From assembly GCF_002099425.1 (NCBI RefSeq), contig NW_018344185.1:786001-850000 (forward strand): DNA of 64,000 bases, read 5' to 3'. The position numbers and the translations under genes were made by a program. Shown here piece by piece: positions 11,356 through 23,174 of this stretch. Under the pieces are notes generated by a model. That model did not search any database. It had not been told where the DNA came from and saw only the letters and a list, made by a program, of their open reading frames with translations. This DNA is from Phascolarctos cinereus. Taxonomy: Eukaryota > Chordata > Mammalia > Diprotodontia > Phascolarctidae. The first letter of the stretch is position 1; each line of letters starts with the position of its first letter.

Positions 11356-12114
11356 AAAAGCTGGGACAACTTACTTTTGTCCTACATAGTTTTCATTTTT
11401 ATTTCTTCAAATGTAGCTCTGAAGAAACAGGCTTTTAAAAAGCCTTTGTGTTTTAAATGGAGCTACTTGATTATTCCTTTAAACCCAAATCATTCTGGCT
11501 TCATTGAATGGCTAATAATAGGCCTAGCTCAAGCTTCTGTGGCTCTTTGTTTAGATGTGATGGCTTAGAACAAGTGTAAATAACAATTGTTTTTCTCTCT
11601 GGCCTGAAACTCTAAGGATCTTCACTTTCTAGATTAATATCTTTGAAATGGTAAATTGGACCATCTTTTGTCTTCATTTTTACCTAGCCCTTAGTCATTG
11701 AATGGTCATGGGCTCAGACAAACTTGAGTCCTGGGGAATACAGTTACATAAGAAATATTTTCTACATTCATGGAATTTAAAATCTAGTTGGCAAGATGAA
11801 ACAAATGTAAGTGAAAAAGGAATAAAAAAAGTGGAACAATATATGCTAATACATGAAAAAAAAATTCTAGCAATAGATTTCAGAGAAGGGATCAATCAAA
11901 TCCTGTTGGAATGGTACAGGAAAATGACCTCACACAAGTTTTTATAATTAACAAAGAGGACTGTGGATTTTTAGGTAAAAATAATGGCATGAAAAATGGT
12001 AAAGAATTAGGAGAGTGAAAGGTACATGTAGAGTAAAGTCACTAGTGAATCACATTGGCTGGAATTCAGGTTTTATTGAGGGAAGGACTGTACCAAGCAT
12101 GGAAAGTCAGTCAC

Positions 12115-12440
12115 TAGCATTTATAAAGATCTTAATATGTTCCATTCATTGTAAAAAGTGCCTGGGATACAAAGAATGAAAAAAAGAAAAGAAAAGAAAG
12201 AAGAGGGGAAAAGAGGAAAGAAAGGGAGAGAAGGTAAAAGAAAAAAAAAGAAAGAAAACCTGTCCCTATTCTCATGGAATTCATACTGTAAGAGGGGAGA
12301 CAACATGGAAAACAACTATGTGTAAATAGATCAGAATGTGATTGTCTTTAAATTCTGGGTAAAAGAATTTTGATTTAATTCTATCATCCAAGGGGAGTTG
12401 GTGAAGTATTTAAGAAGTCAGTGACATGATAAAAAAAAAA
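12115..12440 (-). mobile_element. L2 LINE 3' end, antisense, with GAAA-rich expansion
   Basis: Reverse L2 terminus: GCATTTATAAAGATCTTAATATGTTCC, AAGTGCCTGGGATACAAAGAATG, CTGTCCCTATTCTCATGGAATTC and GAGACAACATGGAAAACAACTATG. A GAAA/GGAA purine run (12176-12260) has grown inside it. Confidence 0.75.
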
Positions 12441-13559
12441 TACTTTAAGAACATTAATATGAGGCACTCATAAACTGATAAAAGATAAATTTTAAATGGG
12501 ACAGATTGAAGTCAATTTCAATAATTTAAACATGAGAAAAACTATGAACTTGTTTCTTATAACTTTCCAGTACAAAACATACACATTTTCATTTTAGTAT
12601 TTCTTTTATGAATTAAATAAAGCTTTGTTTCACATAGTAGATATCCAACTATCACAGTGAGAATATAGTTGTATCTGCTACTTAAAGACATAGGCAAAAA
12701 ATAGCCCATTTATTATTTGGAGGAGCATTATTCTTCATTGAATATCTCCGCAATAAATCTCACATCTGTTAAATCCCAGTTTATTTTCTTAATTTTTAAG
12801 GCCAATTAGTATATAAATGACTCTCCATTTTCAGCATGTTATTGGCCCAAATCCAAAGTCTGTTGAGCACCAAATGAACACATCTTGCTAGGAGATGATA
12901 ATTCTGGATCTACTTTTACTAAAAACATGTAAAATATTACATGTGGAAACATGTAATATGATGATATTGAGTTGCCTTTAACCATTATTGAAAGAGACCT
13001 TTGCAAAATCTTTGGCAGTTCTATGTTTAAAATATAAATATATTTATTCAGCAATGACCAAAGTTTTCTTAAAATTGAATCATGTGAAGTAAAGTTTCTA
13101 ACAAACGTGGGGGAAAATGTTCATGTGAGATAGCCAAGGCTGGTTCCACCTTGTGACTTTTTCAATTTGTTTTCTTATCAGTATGCCTAAAAACTGGAAA
13201 GCATTAGGCACAAAGCCATTGATAAACATATGAAAACTCCTTTCCATTTCTGCAGTCCCACTTTCATGGAATTTCTTCTAAGAATTTTGTATGTTTATTT
13301 GCAATGAGCACAGCTGTAAAGGGAAATATATATTAACATTAAAAACCCTTTCACCTTGATTCTCTCCAGTCTGTGAGTTGGAGGGAGTGAGGAAAGCTCT
13401 TTGTGCATTGAAAGAGTGAAGGATTGCTTCCACAGCATGACTGTCAAAATATCTGCTAGCTATCTTCATATTCTTTGAGGCTAAGCAATACTAATTGAAC
13501 TGACTGAGGAAACTACTCTGAAGTGTGCGTATGGACCAGCAGATCTTGACTAATGAAAC

Positions 13560-13920
13560 CTTTCCATTGCCCCTCCCTAAATCTAGTTCCTTCTTTAGAT
13601 CTCCACTCCACATTTGTATCCACTGATACCAAACTATACTATTTTGCCACCTAATTACAGATCACTTGGGAATTTTCTTTTTATATACAAACATATTAAC
13701 TACTAATTTCCTCCCTCCTAAACCACATTGTATTTAACTACTTTTTGTATGTATTTGTTAATTTTCTATTTCTATTGTATGGATTTGTATGAACTCATAT
13801 TCTTTCCTAGAATATAAGCTTATTTCAAGTAGAGATCATTTCATTCTATGAACTTATATCCCAGTAGCTGGCAAAGTACCATGCACATATCTAATCAATG
13901 TTTATGGATTGATTGATCTC
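13560..13920 (+). mobile_element. L2 LINE 3' end
   Basis: Ends with CCCAGTAGCTGGCAAAGTACCATGCACATA...ATCAATGTTTATGGATTGATTGATC and has the AGAATATAAGCTTATTTCAAGTAGAGATCATTTC segment, as expected for L2. Confidence 0.8.
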
Positions 13921-14434
13921 GCTTCGAAAAAAATTGTCATAGATCTTAATCTTCCAGATCACAGGTGTTGCTTTTTTGTATCCTACCAAGAACAATGTCA
14001 AACACGAATGCTTATATGATATACTTTTTGTTCATAAACATAATTGTTGTTATTTGGAGTCTGTTTATCTAATGAATATCCTGTTCTATAGAGTTTCTTT
14101 AGTACTTGATTTTTAAAATTTTTTTTCCAGTAACAGTGTTCAAATAAAGTGCATTATTTAGATAGAAAGAGCACTGTCTTCTAAAAATTATGTCAGTCAA
14201 GGGTCAAGTTGGCCTAGTTCTGCCAACTTGAAAAGGTCATGAGATGGATCCAGTAATGAACTATTTCCAGAAATAATTTGCTTTCCTTTCAAATCCACCC
14301 AAATTCCAAATTATTATTGACCTGTCAAGGGCATCAATATCCCCCTAATCATCAAGGTTCAAATCCTGTTGTATATGACTTTTCATTCTCACTTACATCA
14401 TTGATGTAAGGTATTGCCAAATAATTTTATATCA

Positions 14435-14535
14435 CACTTCAAAATATACACACACATACAAATACACACATATACATCCATACATATGTATCTATAGGTA
14501 ACACAATATATATATATATATATATATTCCTTTTA
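14435..14535. repeat. CA/TATA microsatellite
   Basis: Mixed ACAC, ATACAT and (TA)n dinucleotides. Confidence 0.9.
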
Positions 14536-14865
14536 TACATAGATATGTGTATGTATCTTCTCTACATAAACATTTTCTCCAAAGACGCAGCTTTCACCAT
14601 AATTTAAGCCCTTTTCAATAACATCCTAATTTGTCTCTATGCGTCAAGTCTCTCTCCCTGATCTAATTCACCATCAGTAAGATATCAAAGTGATTTAGTT
14701 ATAGCACGAGTTTGATTATGCCAGTGTCCTGTTTAAAAAAAAACACACATTTAAGAAAAAATATATAATATAAATTCCTTTGTTTTTCACAAATAAACTG
14801 TCCTATCTCTTTGCAGCTTTCTTTCATGTTATTCTCATTCCAGGGTTGGAGTGGGGAAGGGAAAA

Positions 14866-14948
14866 GGAATAAGCATTTGTTATGTGCCTACTACACGTCA
14901 GGTACTGTGCTAAACACTCAACAAATGTTTTATCATTTAATCAATGGT
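14866..14948 (-). mobile_element. L2 LINE terminus, antisense
   Basis: Contains AATAAGCATTTGTTATGTGCCTACTAC and CAGGTACTGTGCTAAACACTC, the reverse of the L2 3' end. Confidence 0.7.
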
Positions 14949-14979
14949 TTAATCATGCTGGAGTGTTTATTCTTCCCCA

Positions 14980-15575
14980 TATGTATGTGCAATCTCCCAT
15001 CTCTATAAATTCAGACTACCTAATTCCTGTGACTAGAATGTTTTTCCTCCTCATCTCCACCTCTTAGAATCCTTGGCTTCTTTTAAAACTAAAATCCCTT
15101 CTTCTGCAGGAACCTTTCTAGATCCCTTTATTTGCTTTTTTTTTCTTTCTTCTTCTCCTTTAAGCTTATAATCAGAGATGTGCTGGAGCCAGCTCAAACT
15201 GTCTTATGAGAGCGTACTGTGTGAGCATTCATACCTCAGAAACAAGCAAGTACTATAAATTGGAGCTTGATTTACTTTTTGTAGACTGCCTACACTTTAG
15301 AAAGTGATAGAGAAAATGTTAATGCAGATTACACTGAAAAATGTGTCGCACATATCTTTTTTTCCCCTCTGTCAATTAAAATTTACCAACACACTGCAGA
15401 TTATCATCCAACTAGTCTGTGTGTCTTGCATATATCTATTTATATACAGGTTGTGATCTCTATTAAAATGTAAGTTCTTTGATGGCAATGAATGATTTTT
15501 GCTTTTTAGTTATATCAGTAGTTAACACAGTGATTTGAATATTAGAAAAGCTTAATTAATGTTTGTTGATTGATG
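14980..15575 (+). mobile_element. L2 LINE 3' end, split by an unidentified insert
   Basis: The L2 body at 15000-15150 (ACTAAAATCCCTTCTTCTGCAGGAACC) and its end at 15455-15575 (AAAATGTAAGTTCTTTGATGGC ... TTAATTAATGTTTGTTGATTGATG) are separated by sequence at about 15170-15355 that is not L2. Confidence 0.65.
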
Positions 15576-16059
15576 AAATCCTTTATGTTTAAAAGGTTGT
15601 CCACTGCAACTCTTGAAGAACAACTAATTTGATAAGGGATTGTCATCCCCCTCCATGTCATTTCTACATAATTATATTCTCTCAAGGGTTTTATCCAAAG
15701 TTTTTTCTTCTTCCAAATATGTTTCCTGGTCTGACAAGAGCTGGGAAAAAATGTTATATTTTCTTTAATAGTTTCATTTCACTTTTTCCAAGATTTTTGT
15801 CTCTATTTTCCTTGTAAAAAGCTAAATTAATATTCAATAGAGTCCCATGCTACATGGAATTTAGGGTCTAAAGTTTGCATGTAAACCAAAAATCACAAGT
15901 CATGCAAACTAGCCCTGCCTCGCTCTCTTCCATTAAGTCAAAAATAGATTCTAACTTTTGATCTAACTGCTGAAAGGAATTCTAGGTGATAAAACATTCT
16001 TCACTAGTACAAGTCAGCAAATGTTCTCAAACTAATTATTTTCAACATACTAATAAGAT

Positions 16060-16115
16060 TATTAAGTTAGAGTTGGAAGGGACCTTAGAGGTAATAAGAT
16101 CTAGATGATGTTACA
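16060..16115. mobile_element. CR1/L3 LINE 3' relic
   Basis: Short match AGAGTTGGAAGGGACCTTAGAGG, the conserved end motif of CR1/L3 LINEs. Confidence 0.55.
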
Positions 16116-16604
16116 TTTGATTGATTATAGTTTCCCTGGGAATTCTTGTTTTCTTACTCTGAGTTGCTCTATAGTCAGGATTGAGAAGGGACTTAAATAA
16201 TTATAAATTTTGGGCAAAGGAAGTCAATGTTTACCTCTTTTGAAACTCAGTGATGCATAGAGCCAAGATGGTAGAGTTCAGTCTAGGACCCAGGCCTCTC
16301 CCAACATTTCTCTCTAAACAATAACATTTTGTATCAATTTTTTTACATAGCAGAGCCAAAAACAGGTCAGAGGGAGAACATTTTCCAGTCAACAACAAAT
16401 TAGAAAGTCCCTAAAAGATGTTATGTGTAGCAACAGGGTGGGTGTAGTTCTGAAGCACAGCAGGAACACAAGCAATGAGCCTTGGAGGAGGCCATGACAG
16501 CAGCAGCAGCAGAAGCAGCAGTGGCAGCAGCAGAAATTTCAGGACCCCCTCCACCCTGAGATGATAAGGGGGTCAGACAACTGGTCAGAAAAAGATTAAA
16601 GGTG

Positions 16605-16751
16605 GGGGCAGCTAGATGGCCCAGTGCATAGAGAACTGGCCCTGGATTCAGGAGGACCTTAGTTCAAATCTGGCCTCAGACACATAACACATACTAGCTG
16701 TGTGACCCTGGGCAAGTCACTTAACCCCATTGCCTAGCCAAAAGGGAAAAA
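16605..16751 (+). mobile_element. WSINE1/Mar1-type SINE inserted in the L1 5'UTR
   Basis: GGGGCAGCTAGATGGCCCAG through CACTTAACCCCATTGCCTAGCC and an A-rich tail, full length (~147 bp). Flanked by AAAAAGATTAAAGGTG at 16589-16604 and 16752-16767, a clear target duplication. The SINE is therefore younger than the L1 it sits in. Confidence 0.95.
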
Positions 16752-19241
16752 AAAAAGATTAAAGGTGACCCTTTGCCAGCACTGGGTGCAACTGGAGGTG
16801 ATTGGCAGCTCTATTACCCATAAGCAGCTCTGGGTCACAGTTCCAAGTTTGAGAGGAATGTTTGTGATCAGTCACAAGGGAGCAGGGGCCCCAGTCACAG
16901 TTCCAGGGTCAAGAAGTGCTTTACTATTTGTGGCTGCAGAGGAACAAAGGCCCTTCCTAGATGAAGATAACACTGTAGTCCAAGAGAACAGTGACCACAA
17001 CTCTCCCAGGATAACACCACTTTGGAAGTACCAAAAACTTACAGACCACCAACTGAAAACAGCAATACAAAAAAGCCTAAAGCTTTGTACGCTGCCACCC
17101 CAACCCCAGTTGTGCAGTGCCAAACTGTAATATAAAGTTCGAAGTCAAGAATTAGGCTAGAAAAATGAGCAAACAGCAACAACAATAACAACAAAATATT
17201 ACAGTAAGAGTCTATTATGGTGACAAGACATAAATTCAGAAAAAAAGATAGCAATATGAAAACAGCTACAAGCAAAGACTCAAAGGAAAAAAATGCTAAT
17301 TGGACCCAAAGCCAGAAAGAATAAAGAGATAAGAGTAGTAGAGGAAAAACTGTAAAAAGAAATGAGAGTGATGCAAGAAAATTATGAAAAAAGAATTAAT
17401 AGCTTGGTGAAAAAGAAACAAAACTACTGAAGAAAATAAAACCTTAAAAAACTGAACTGGTCTAACGTTAAGAGGCACAAAAAAATCACTGAAGAAAATA
17501 ATTCCTTTCAAAGTAGAATAGGTCAAATGGAAACCAGGTAGAAAAGCTCACTGAAGTTCCTTAAAAATTAGAATTGGCAAATGCAAGCTAATGACTCATG
17601 AAATATCAAGAAACAGTAAAACAAAGTAAAACAAACAGAAAAAAATGATGAAAATGTGAAATATTTCATTGGATAAACAACCAACCTGGAAAAAAAATGA
17701 AGAGAGATAATTTAAGAATTATTAGACCACTACAAAGTCATGATTAGAAAAAAAAAGGCTAGGTATAATATTCCAAGAATCACAAAGGAAAACTAACTCA
17801 ATATCTTAAGTCCAGAGAGTAAAATAAAAATTAAAAATTCTACTCATCACCTCCTGCTGATCACCTGAAAGGGTTCCCTAAATGAAAGTTCCTAGGAACA
17901 TTATAGTCAAATTTCAGAGCTCCTAGGACAAGGAATAATATTGCAAGCATCCAGAAAGAAACAATTCAGGTTTCATGAAGCTACAGTCAGGATCACATAG
18001 GCTTTAGTAGCTGCCACATTAAAGGAGTAGAAGGCTTAGAATATGATATTCTAGAAGGCAAAGTAGCTAAGATTACAAACGAGAAAAACCTACACAGCAA
18101 AACTGAATATAATCTTACAGGGGAAATGGACATGTTATAAAATAGAAGACTTCCTAAAATTCCTGATGAAAAAAAAAACAGAGCTAAATAGAATATCTGA
18201 TATTCAAACAAAAGACTCAAGAAGCATAAAAAGGTACACATGGAAGAGTATTCATAAGAAATTAAATAAAGTTAAACTATTTATATTCCTATATGGGAAA
18301 ATGACACATATATCTCTTAAAAATTTTATCATTATTAATACAGTTGGAAGGAGTCTACATAGACAGAGGGCATAGATGTGAGTTAATTATGTTGATACAC
18401 TCTCCAAAAAAAAAATAGATTAAAAAAGAGGAATGAAAAAGTTTCCTGGGAAAGGGAGAATAGGAAAAATTTTCTAACATAAAGGACGTATGCCAAACGC
18501 AGCATTTATAGTAGAGGTTAAAATGGGGTTGGGGAGTTGGCAGGCAAAGTTTGAACTTCACATTGGAATTGTATCAGAGGGAAGAATATATATACACGCA
18601 CTCAGTTTTGTGTAGAAATCTATCTTACCAAACAGGGAAATGGGAGTGGAAAGGGATAAGAGATAAGGGGAGGGGGGCAACAAAAAGAATAATATATTAG
18701 TCAGACAGTGGTCAGAAGCAAAATAAACTTTTGAGGATGGACAGGACAAAAAGAGAGAGGATAAACAGAAGAAAATAGGATAGAGGAAAATATACTGTGA
18801 ATGTGAAGGGTATGAGCTAACCCATAAAGTAGAGGCAGATAGCAGTATGTATTAGAAAGCAGAATTCAAAAATATATTATATACAAAAGACACACTTGAA
18901 AAAGAAAGACACAGAAAAAATTAACATAAAGGGCTGGAGGAAAATCTATTATGCTTTAGATGAAGAAGAAAAAGGCAACATAATCTTAGAAGAAGCAAAA
19001 GCAAAACCACCCCTAATTAAAAGAACTAATCAGAGAAACTACATTTTTCTTCAAAAAATACTATAGACAATAAAATAATGTAAAAGATATAAAGCAAGTT
19101 TCTTTAAGGAAGGCATAATTTCTCTAATATATGGGGAACTGAGTCAAATTTATAAAAAATAAGAGCCATTCCCCAATTGATAAATGGCCAAAGGATTTCA
19201 ACAGGCAGTTTCAAAAGAAGAAATCAAAGTTATCTGTAGTC

Positions 19242-19457
19242 ACATATATATACATACATATATATACACATATATATGTATATATACATACATGTATATA
19301 TACATATATATATACATATATATGTATATATACATACATGTATATATACATATATATGTATATATACATGTATGTATATATATGTGTATATATACATGTA
19401 TGTATATATATGTATATATACATACATGTATATATACATATATATGTATATATACAC
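19242..19457. repeat. TATACA/TATGTA microsatellite with dyad symmetry
   Basis: About 215 bp of alternating TATACATA, CATGTATATATACATATATATG and similar units. It is self-complementary and could form hairpins. It lies inside the L1 ORF2 C-terminal remnant and explains the overlapping YIYIYI-type open frames on both strands. Confidence 0.95.
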
Positions 19458-20334
19458 AAATTCTTCAGCAAATTCAAACAACTCTTAGGTACCACCTCAC
19501 ATCTATTAGAAATGACAAAATCTGGAAGGGATGAGGGAAAATAGGTACATAAATGAATTGTTGCTGAAGTAGTGAACTGGTTCAATCATTCTACAGAATA
19601 ATATTGAGCAAAAGACTATAAAAACTATGCATACCCTTTGATCCAACAATACCCCTACCTGGTATATACCCAAAAGAGATCAGAGAAAAATGAGAAGGAC
19701 TTTTAATGTACAAAAATATTTATAGTAACTTGTTGTGGTGGCAAAGAAATGAAATTTGAGAGGATGCTCATCAATTGGGGTATGACTGAACAAGATATGT
19801 ACATATATATGGAATACTATTGTTTCATAGAAATGAAGAGGCAAGTGGTTTCAGGAAAACATAGTAAGGCCTATATGGACTGATAGAAAGTGAAGTGAAA
19901 AGAACCAGGAGATCCTTGTGTATAGTAACCACAGTGTTGTAATGAAGTTCGTCTATAAAAGACTTGGCTCCTGTAATCAATACAATGATCCAAGACAATT
20001 GCAAAGGACTCAGGATGAAAAATAAATGCTATTCATCTCCAAGGAATTAGTTGATTAATCCTTGACTGTGAATTAATGTATAATTTTCTCATTTTCTTTT
20101 TTTGTTTTTTTTGCAAATGATTAATATGACAAAATGTTTTGTATGGTTTTACATATATAATTGATAAGTTTGCCTTCTCAGTGGTTGAAGGAAGAATAAA
20201 AGAGAGGGAGATAATCTAGAACTAAAATTTAAAAAATGAAAGAATGTTAAAAACAAATAAATATTTTAAAAAAGAAACTCAATGGACTAGAAATTAGAAG
20301 AAAAATGGATTTGAAAAATGAATTTCAGGACATT

Positions 20335-21446
20335 TAAACAGCTCCCAACAGCAAAGCCAAAGCTCCTACATCCAAAGCTTCCAAGAAAAATATGAATTTG
20401 TCCCAGGCCATGGAAGAGCTCAAAAAGGATTTTGAGAACCAAGTAAGAGAAGTAGAGAAAAAGCTGAGAGTGATTCTAAAGGAGATTCAAAAAAATACCG
20501 AAGAAAATAACATCTTAAAAAATAACCTAACCCAAATGGCAAAAGAGGTCCAAAAAGCGAAGGAGGAGAAAAATGCCCTAAAAAGAAAAATTGGACAAAT
20601 GTAAAAGGAAGTCCAAAAGCTTACTGAAGAATATGCTTCCTTAAAAATTAGAATGAAGCAATTGGAAGCTAGCAACTATATGAGACACCAAGGCACTGTA
20701 AAACTAATCCAAAAGAATGAAAAATTAGAAGAGAATGTGAAATATCTCATTGGAAAAACAACTGACCTGGAAAATAGATCCGGGACTGAGACCTTTAAAA
20801 TTATTGGACTATCTGAAAGCCATGATCAAAAAAAGAGCCTAGCCATCATCTTTCAAGAAATTATCAAGGAAAACTGCCATGATATTTTAGAACCAGAGGG
20901 CAAAATAGAAATTGAAAGAATCCATCAATCACTTCCTGAAAGAGATGCCCAAAGGAAAACTCATAGGAATACGGTAGCCAAATTCCAGAATTCCCAGGTC
21001 AAGGAGAAAATATTTCAGGCAGCCAGAAAGAAACAATTCAAGTATTGTGGAAACACAATCAGGATAACACAAGATTTAGCAGCTTTTACATTAAGGGACC
21101 AGAGGGCATGGAGTATGATATTCTGGAGGGCAAAGGAGATAGGATTACAACCAAGAATCACCTACCCAGCAAAACTGGGTATAATCCTTCAGGGGAAAAA
21201 TGGTCATTAAGTGAAACAGAAGACTTTCAAGCATTCCTGAGGAAAAGACCAGAGCTTAATATAAAATTTGACTTTCAAATACAAGACTCAAGTGAAACAG
21301 GGAGGAGGTAAACAGGAAAGAGAAATCATAAGAGACTTATTAAGGTTGAACTGTATACATTCCTGCATAGAAAGATGATATTGTAATTCATAAGTCTTTT
21401 GTCAATATTAGGGTAATGGGATGGAAAAAATTATATGTAGGTATGC

Positions 21447-21507
<61 letters not shown>

Positions 21508-22095
21508 CAGAGGGCACAGGGTGAGTTGAAGATGAAGGGGTGATATCTGGAAAATAAAATTAAGGGGTGAGACAGGATTATACTGGGAGAAGGAGAAAGG
21601 GAGAAGTAGAATGGGGTAAATTATCTCACATGAAACAGACAAGAAAAGGTTTTTACAATGGAGGGGAAATGGGGGAAGGTGACAGGGAATGAGTGAATCT
21701 TATTCTCATAGGATTTGGCTTAAGGAGGGAATAACATACACAGTGGACTATGGAAATCTATCTTACCAGAAAGGAAAATAAAGGGGGAAGGGGAGAAGGG
21801 AGCAGGGGGTTGATAGAGGGGAGGGAAGATTGGGGGAGGGAATAATCAGAAGCAAACACTTCTGAGGAGGGACAGGGTCAAAAGAGATAACAGAATAAAT
21901 GGGGGGGTAGGATAGGATGAAGAGAAATATACTTAGTTTTTCACAACATGACTTCTATGGAAGTGTTTTGCATGACTACACATCTATAACCTGTATCAAG
22001 ATGCTTGCCTTTTCAAAGAGGGTGGGTGGGGAGAGAGGAAGGGAGAAAATTTGTAACCTAAAGTTTTAAAAACACATGTTAAAATAAAAAAAATA
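20335..22095 (+). mobile_element. HAL1 (half-L1) LINE: ORF1 only, no ORF2
   Basis: The ORF1-like frame is open from 20336 (5'-truncated) and reads KKNMNLSQAMEELKKDFENQ and onwards. A coiled-coil stretch (20392-20720) is followed by an RRM-like part with FKIIGLSESHDQ, and a C-terminal domain with VKEKIFQAARKKQF and ITYPAKLGI, matching L1 ORF1p. One TAA at 20602 interrupts the frame, and near 21190 the reading shifts to another frame (WSLSETEDFQAF) that ends at 21311. After ORF1 comes G/A-rich inter-ORF sequence with a (GATA)n run. At ~21930, just where ORF2 would start, the element passes directly into the L1 3'UTR (CACAACATGACTTCTATGG...) and an A-rich tail. HAL1 elements of this structure are known from mammals including opossum, and are moved by L1 machinery. 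Confidence 0.85.
21447..21506. repeat. (ATAG)15 microsatellite in HAL1
   Basis: Fifteen perfect ATAG units, followed by ACAG. Confidence 0.97.
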
Positions 22096-22928
22096 GGGGC
22101 AGAGCCAAGATGGCGGAGTGAAAGCAGTGACTTGCTTGAACTCTCCCCCAAACCCCTCCAAATACTCATAAAAAATGGCTCTAAACAAATTCTGAAGCAG
22201 CAGAACCCACAAAAAGACAGAGTGAAACAAATTTCCAGGCCAAGACAACCTGGATGATTGATCAGAAAGGTGTATTGCGCCGGGGCTGGGAGCATAGCGC
22301 AGAGTGGGTGCGCAGGTTGCAGCAAACCTGGAGCAGGCCTCAGAGGACTGAATCGCGGGCAGCTGTAGAGGTTTCCAGACACCTCAATCCATGAATGCCA
22401 AAGACAACTTAGAAGGTCAGTGGGAAAAGTCTGTTTCTGTCAATGGTCAGAGAGGAAGGTGGGGTCCGAGCTCCATTCCCCAAGAGCCTGGCGGGGGGGG
22501 GGGTGCAGCTGCTTCCTGAGCTTTGGGCCCACAGACTGAGGGGGAATCCAGTGGCTGATCAGAGAGGAACTGCAGGGATCTCTTTGCCAGTGTTGAGGCA
22601 GGAATCTCTTGCTTTGCCCGTGTGTGGATCTGGGTCACAGTTCTGGGCGGCGGTGCTGGGGTGAGGAGGAATGCTGGCATGGTGGAGCTTGTAGTGGCTA
22701 TAGAAAGGAGCCCCTCCTCACAGTTACGGGACAGAAAGGAATACTTGTGGTCACAGGCCAGGAAAGGAGTAAACAACTCGCCCCTTATCATACCACCTTG
22801 GAAGAACTGAAAATTTACAGGTCCCTACAAGTATCTCTGAAAACAGCTACACAAACCCCTGAATCATGGGACAGTACACTCTCCACATTGGAAGCAGACT
22901 CTTACCTTACAAGGAGTTTCAAACTCAA
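22096..22928 (+). mobile_element. Isolated L1 5'UTR (promoter region) without L1 body
   Basis: It begins GGGGCAGAGCCAAGATGGCGG directly after the HAL1 tail and runs through a GC-rich, CpG-containing stretch (22270-22700) to AACTGAAAATTTACAGG and ACAAGGAGTTTCAAACTCAA. This is the sequence that normally precedes the ORF1 start. ORF1, ORF2 and 3'UTR are absent, and a CORE-SINE fragment follows at once. It resembles the 5'UTR at 16254-17164 but is much less decayed. In active L1s this region holds the internal promoter. Whether this copy is active cannot be told from sequence. Confidence 0.85.
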
Positions 22929-23005
22929 CATCAAATGAGATATTTGTAAAATGATATGCAAAACTCAAAGAACTATAAACTTTAAAATTATAGCTCTTTC
23001 TATTG
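22929..23005 (+). mobile_element. CORE-SINE 3' fragment
   Basis: ATCAAATGAGATATTTGTAAAATGATATGCAAAACTCAAAGAACTATAA matches the CORE-SINE 3' half (TCAAATGAGATAATATTTGTAAAGC...). Confidence 0.55.
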
Positions 23006-23174
23006 TTTACTGTTCTATAATTTTCTTGACAATATAAAGAAGGCAATGTTAAATTCATTCCCCCCCTTATTTCATTATTTAATGTTCTTTTACCTGGAAC
23101 ATCAACTTTTTTTTAAAAAAAGCCAGAGTTATAGTGCTTGCTAATATTTTCCAAAATATTACATCATATGACCT

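Larger units (their letters stand above)
16254..20273 (+). mobile_element. L1 LINE, 5'-complete but internally deleted
   Basis: It starts with AGAGCCAAGATGG, the marsupial L1 5' terminus. The 5'UTR runs to 17164 and includes a CAG-rich stretch at 16499-16535. A degenerate ORF1 follows from ATG 17165 to about 18225 with many stops. An inter-ORF region runs to ~18790, then a remnant of the ORF2 endonuclease region (~18790-19080) whose reading resembles QN..I.YIQ.THL and K.I..KGW.KIYYA. Most of ORF2, including the reverse transcriptase, is missing. The ORF2 C-terminal part resumes at ~19130 (CCCCAATTGATAAATGGCCAAAGG; CCCTTTGATCCAACAATACC), then 3'UTR and A-rich tail. Probable target duplication GAAACTCARTG at 16242-16252 and 20274-20284. 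A WSINE1 (16605-16751) and an AT microsatellite (19242-19457) interrupt it. Confidence 0.85.

Noticed and set aside
16499-16535. CAG repeat as a possible host polyglutamine tract
   Set aside because: It is part of the L1 5'UTR and has no host reading frame.
16765-17130. 121-codon open frame as a possible gene
   Set aside because: It lies wholly in the L1 5'UTR just after the WSINE1 and shares sequence with other L1 5'UTRs.
19184-19585. Several overlapping 70-124 codon open frames on both strands rich in Tyr/Ile/His
   Set aside because: They are translations of the TATACA/TATGTA microsatellite, which is open in all frames.
21388-21642. Minus-strand frame with repeated SIYL
   Set aside because: Product of the ATAG microsatellite within HAL1.
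22443-22938. Overlapping 60-114 codon frames on both strands
   Set aside because: They lie in the GC-rich L1 5'UTR, where stops are rare; no protein family is recognisable.
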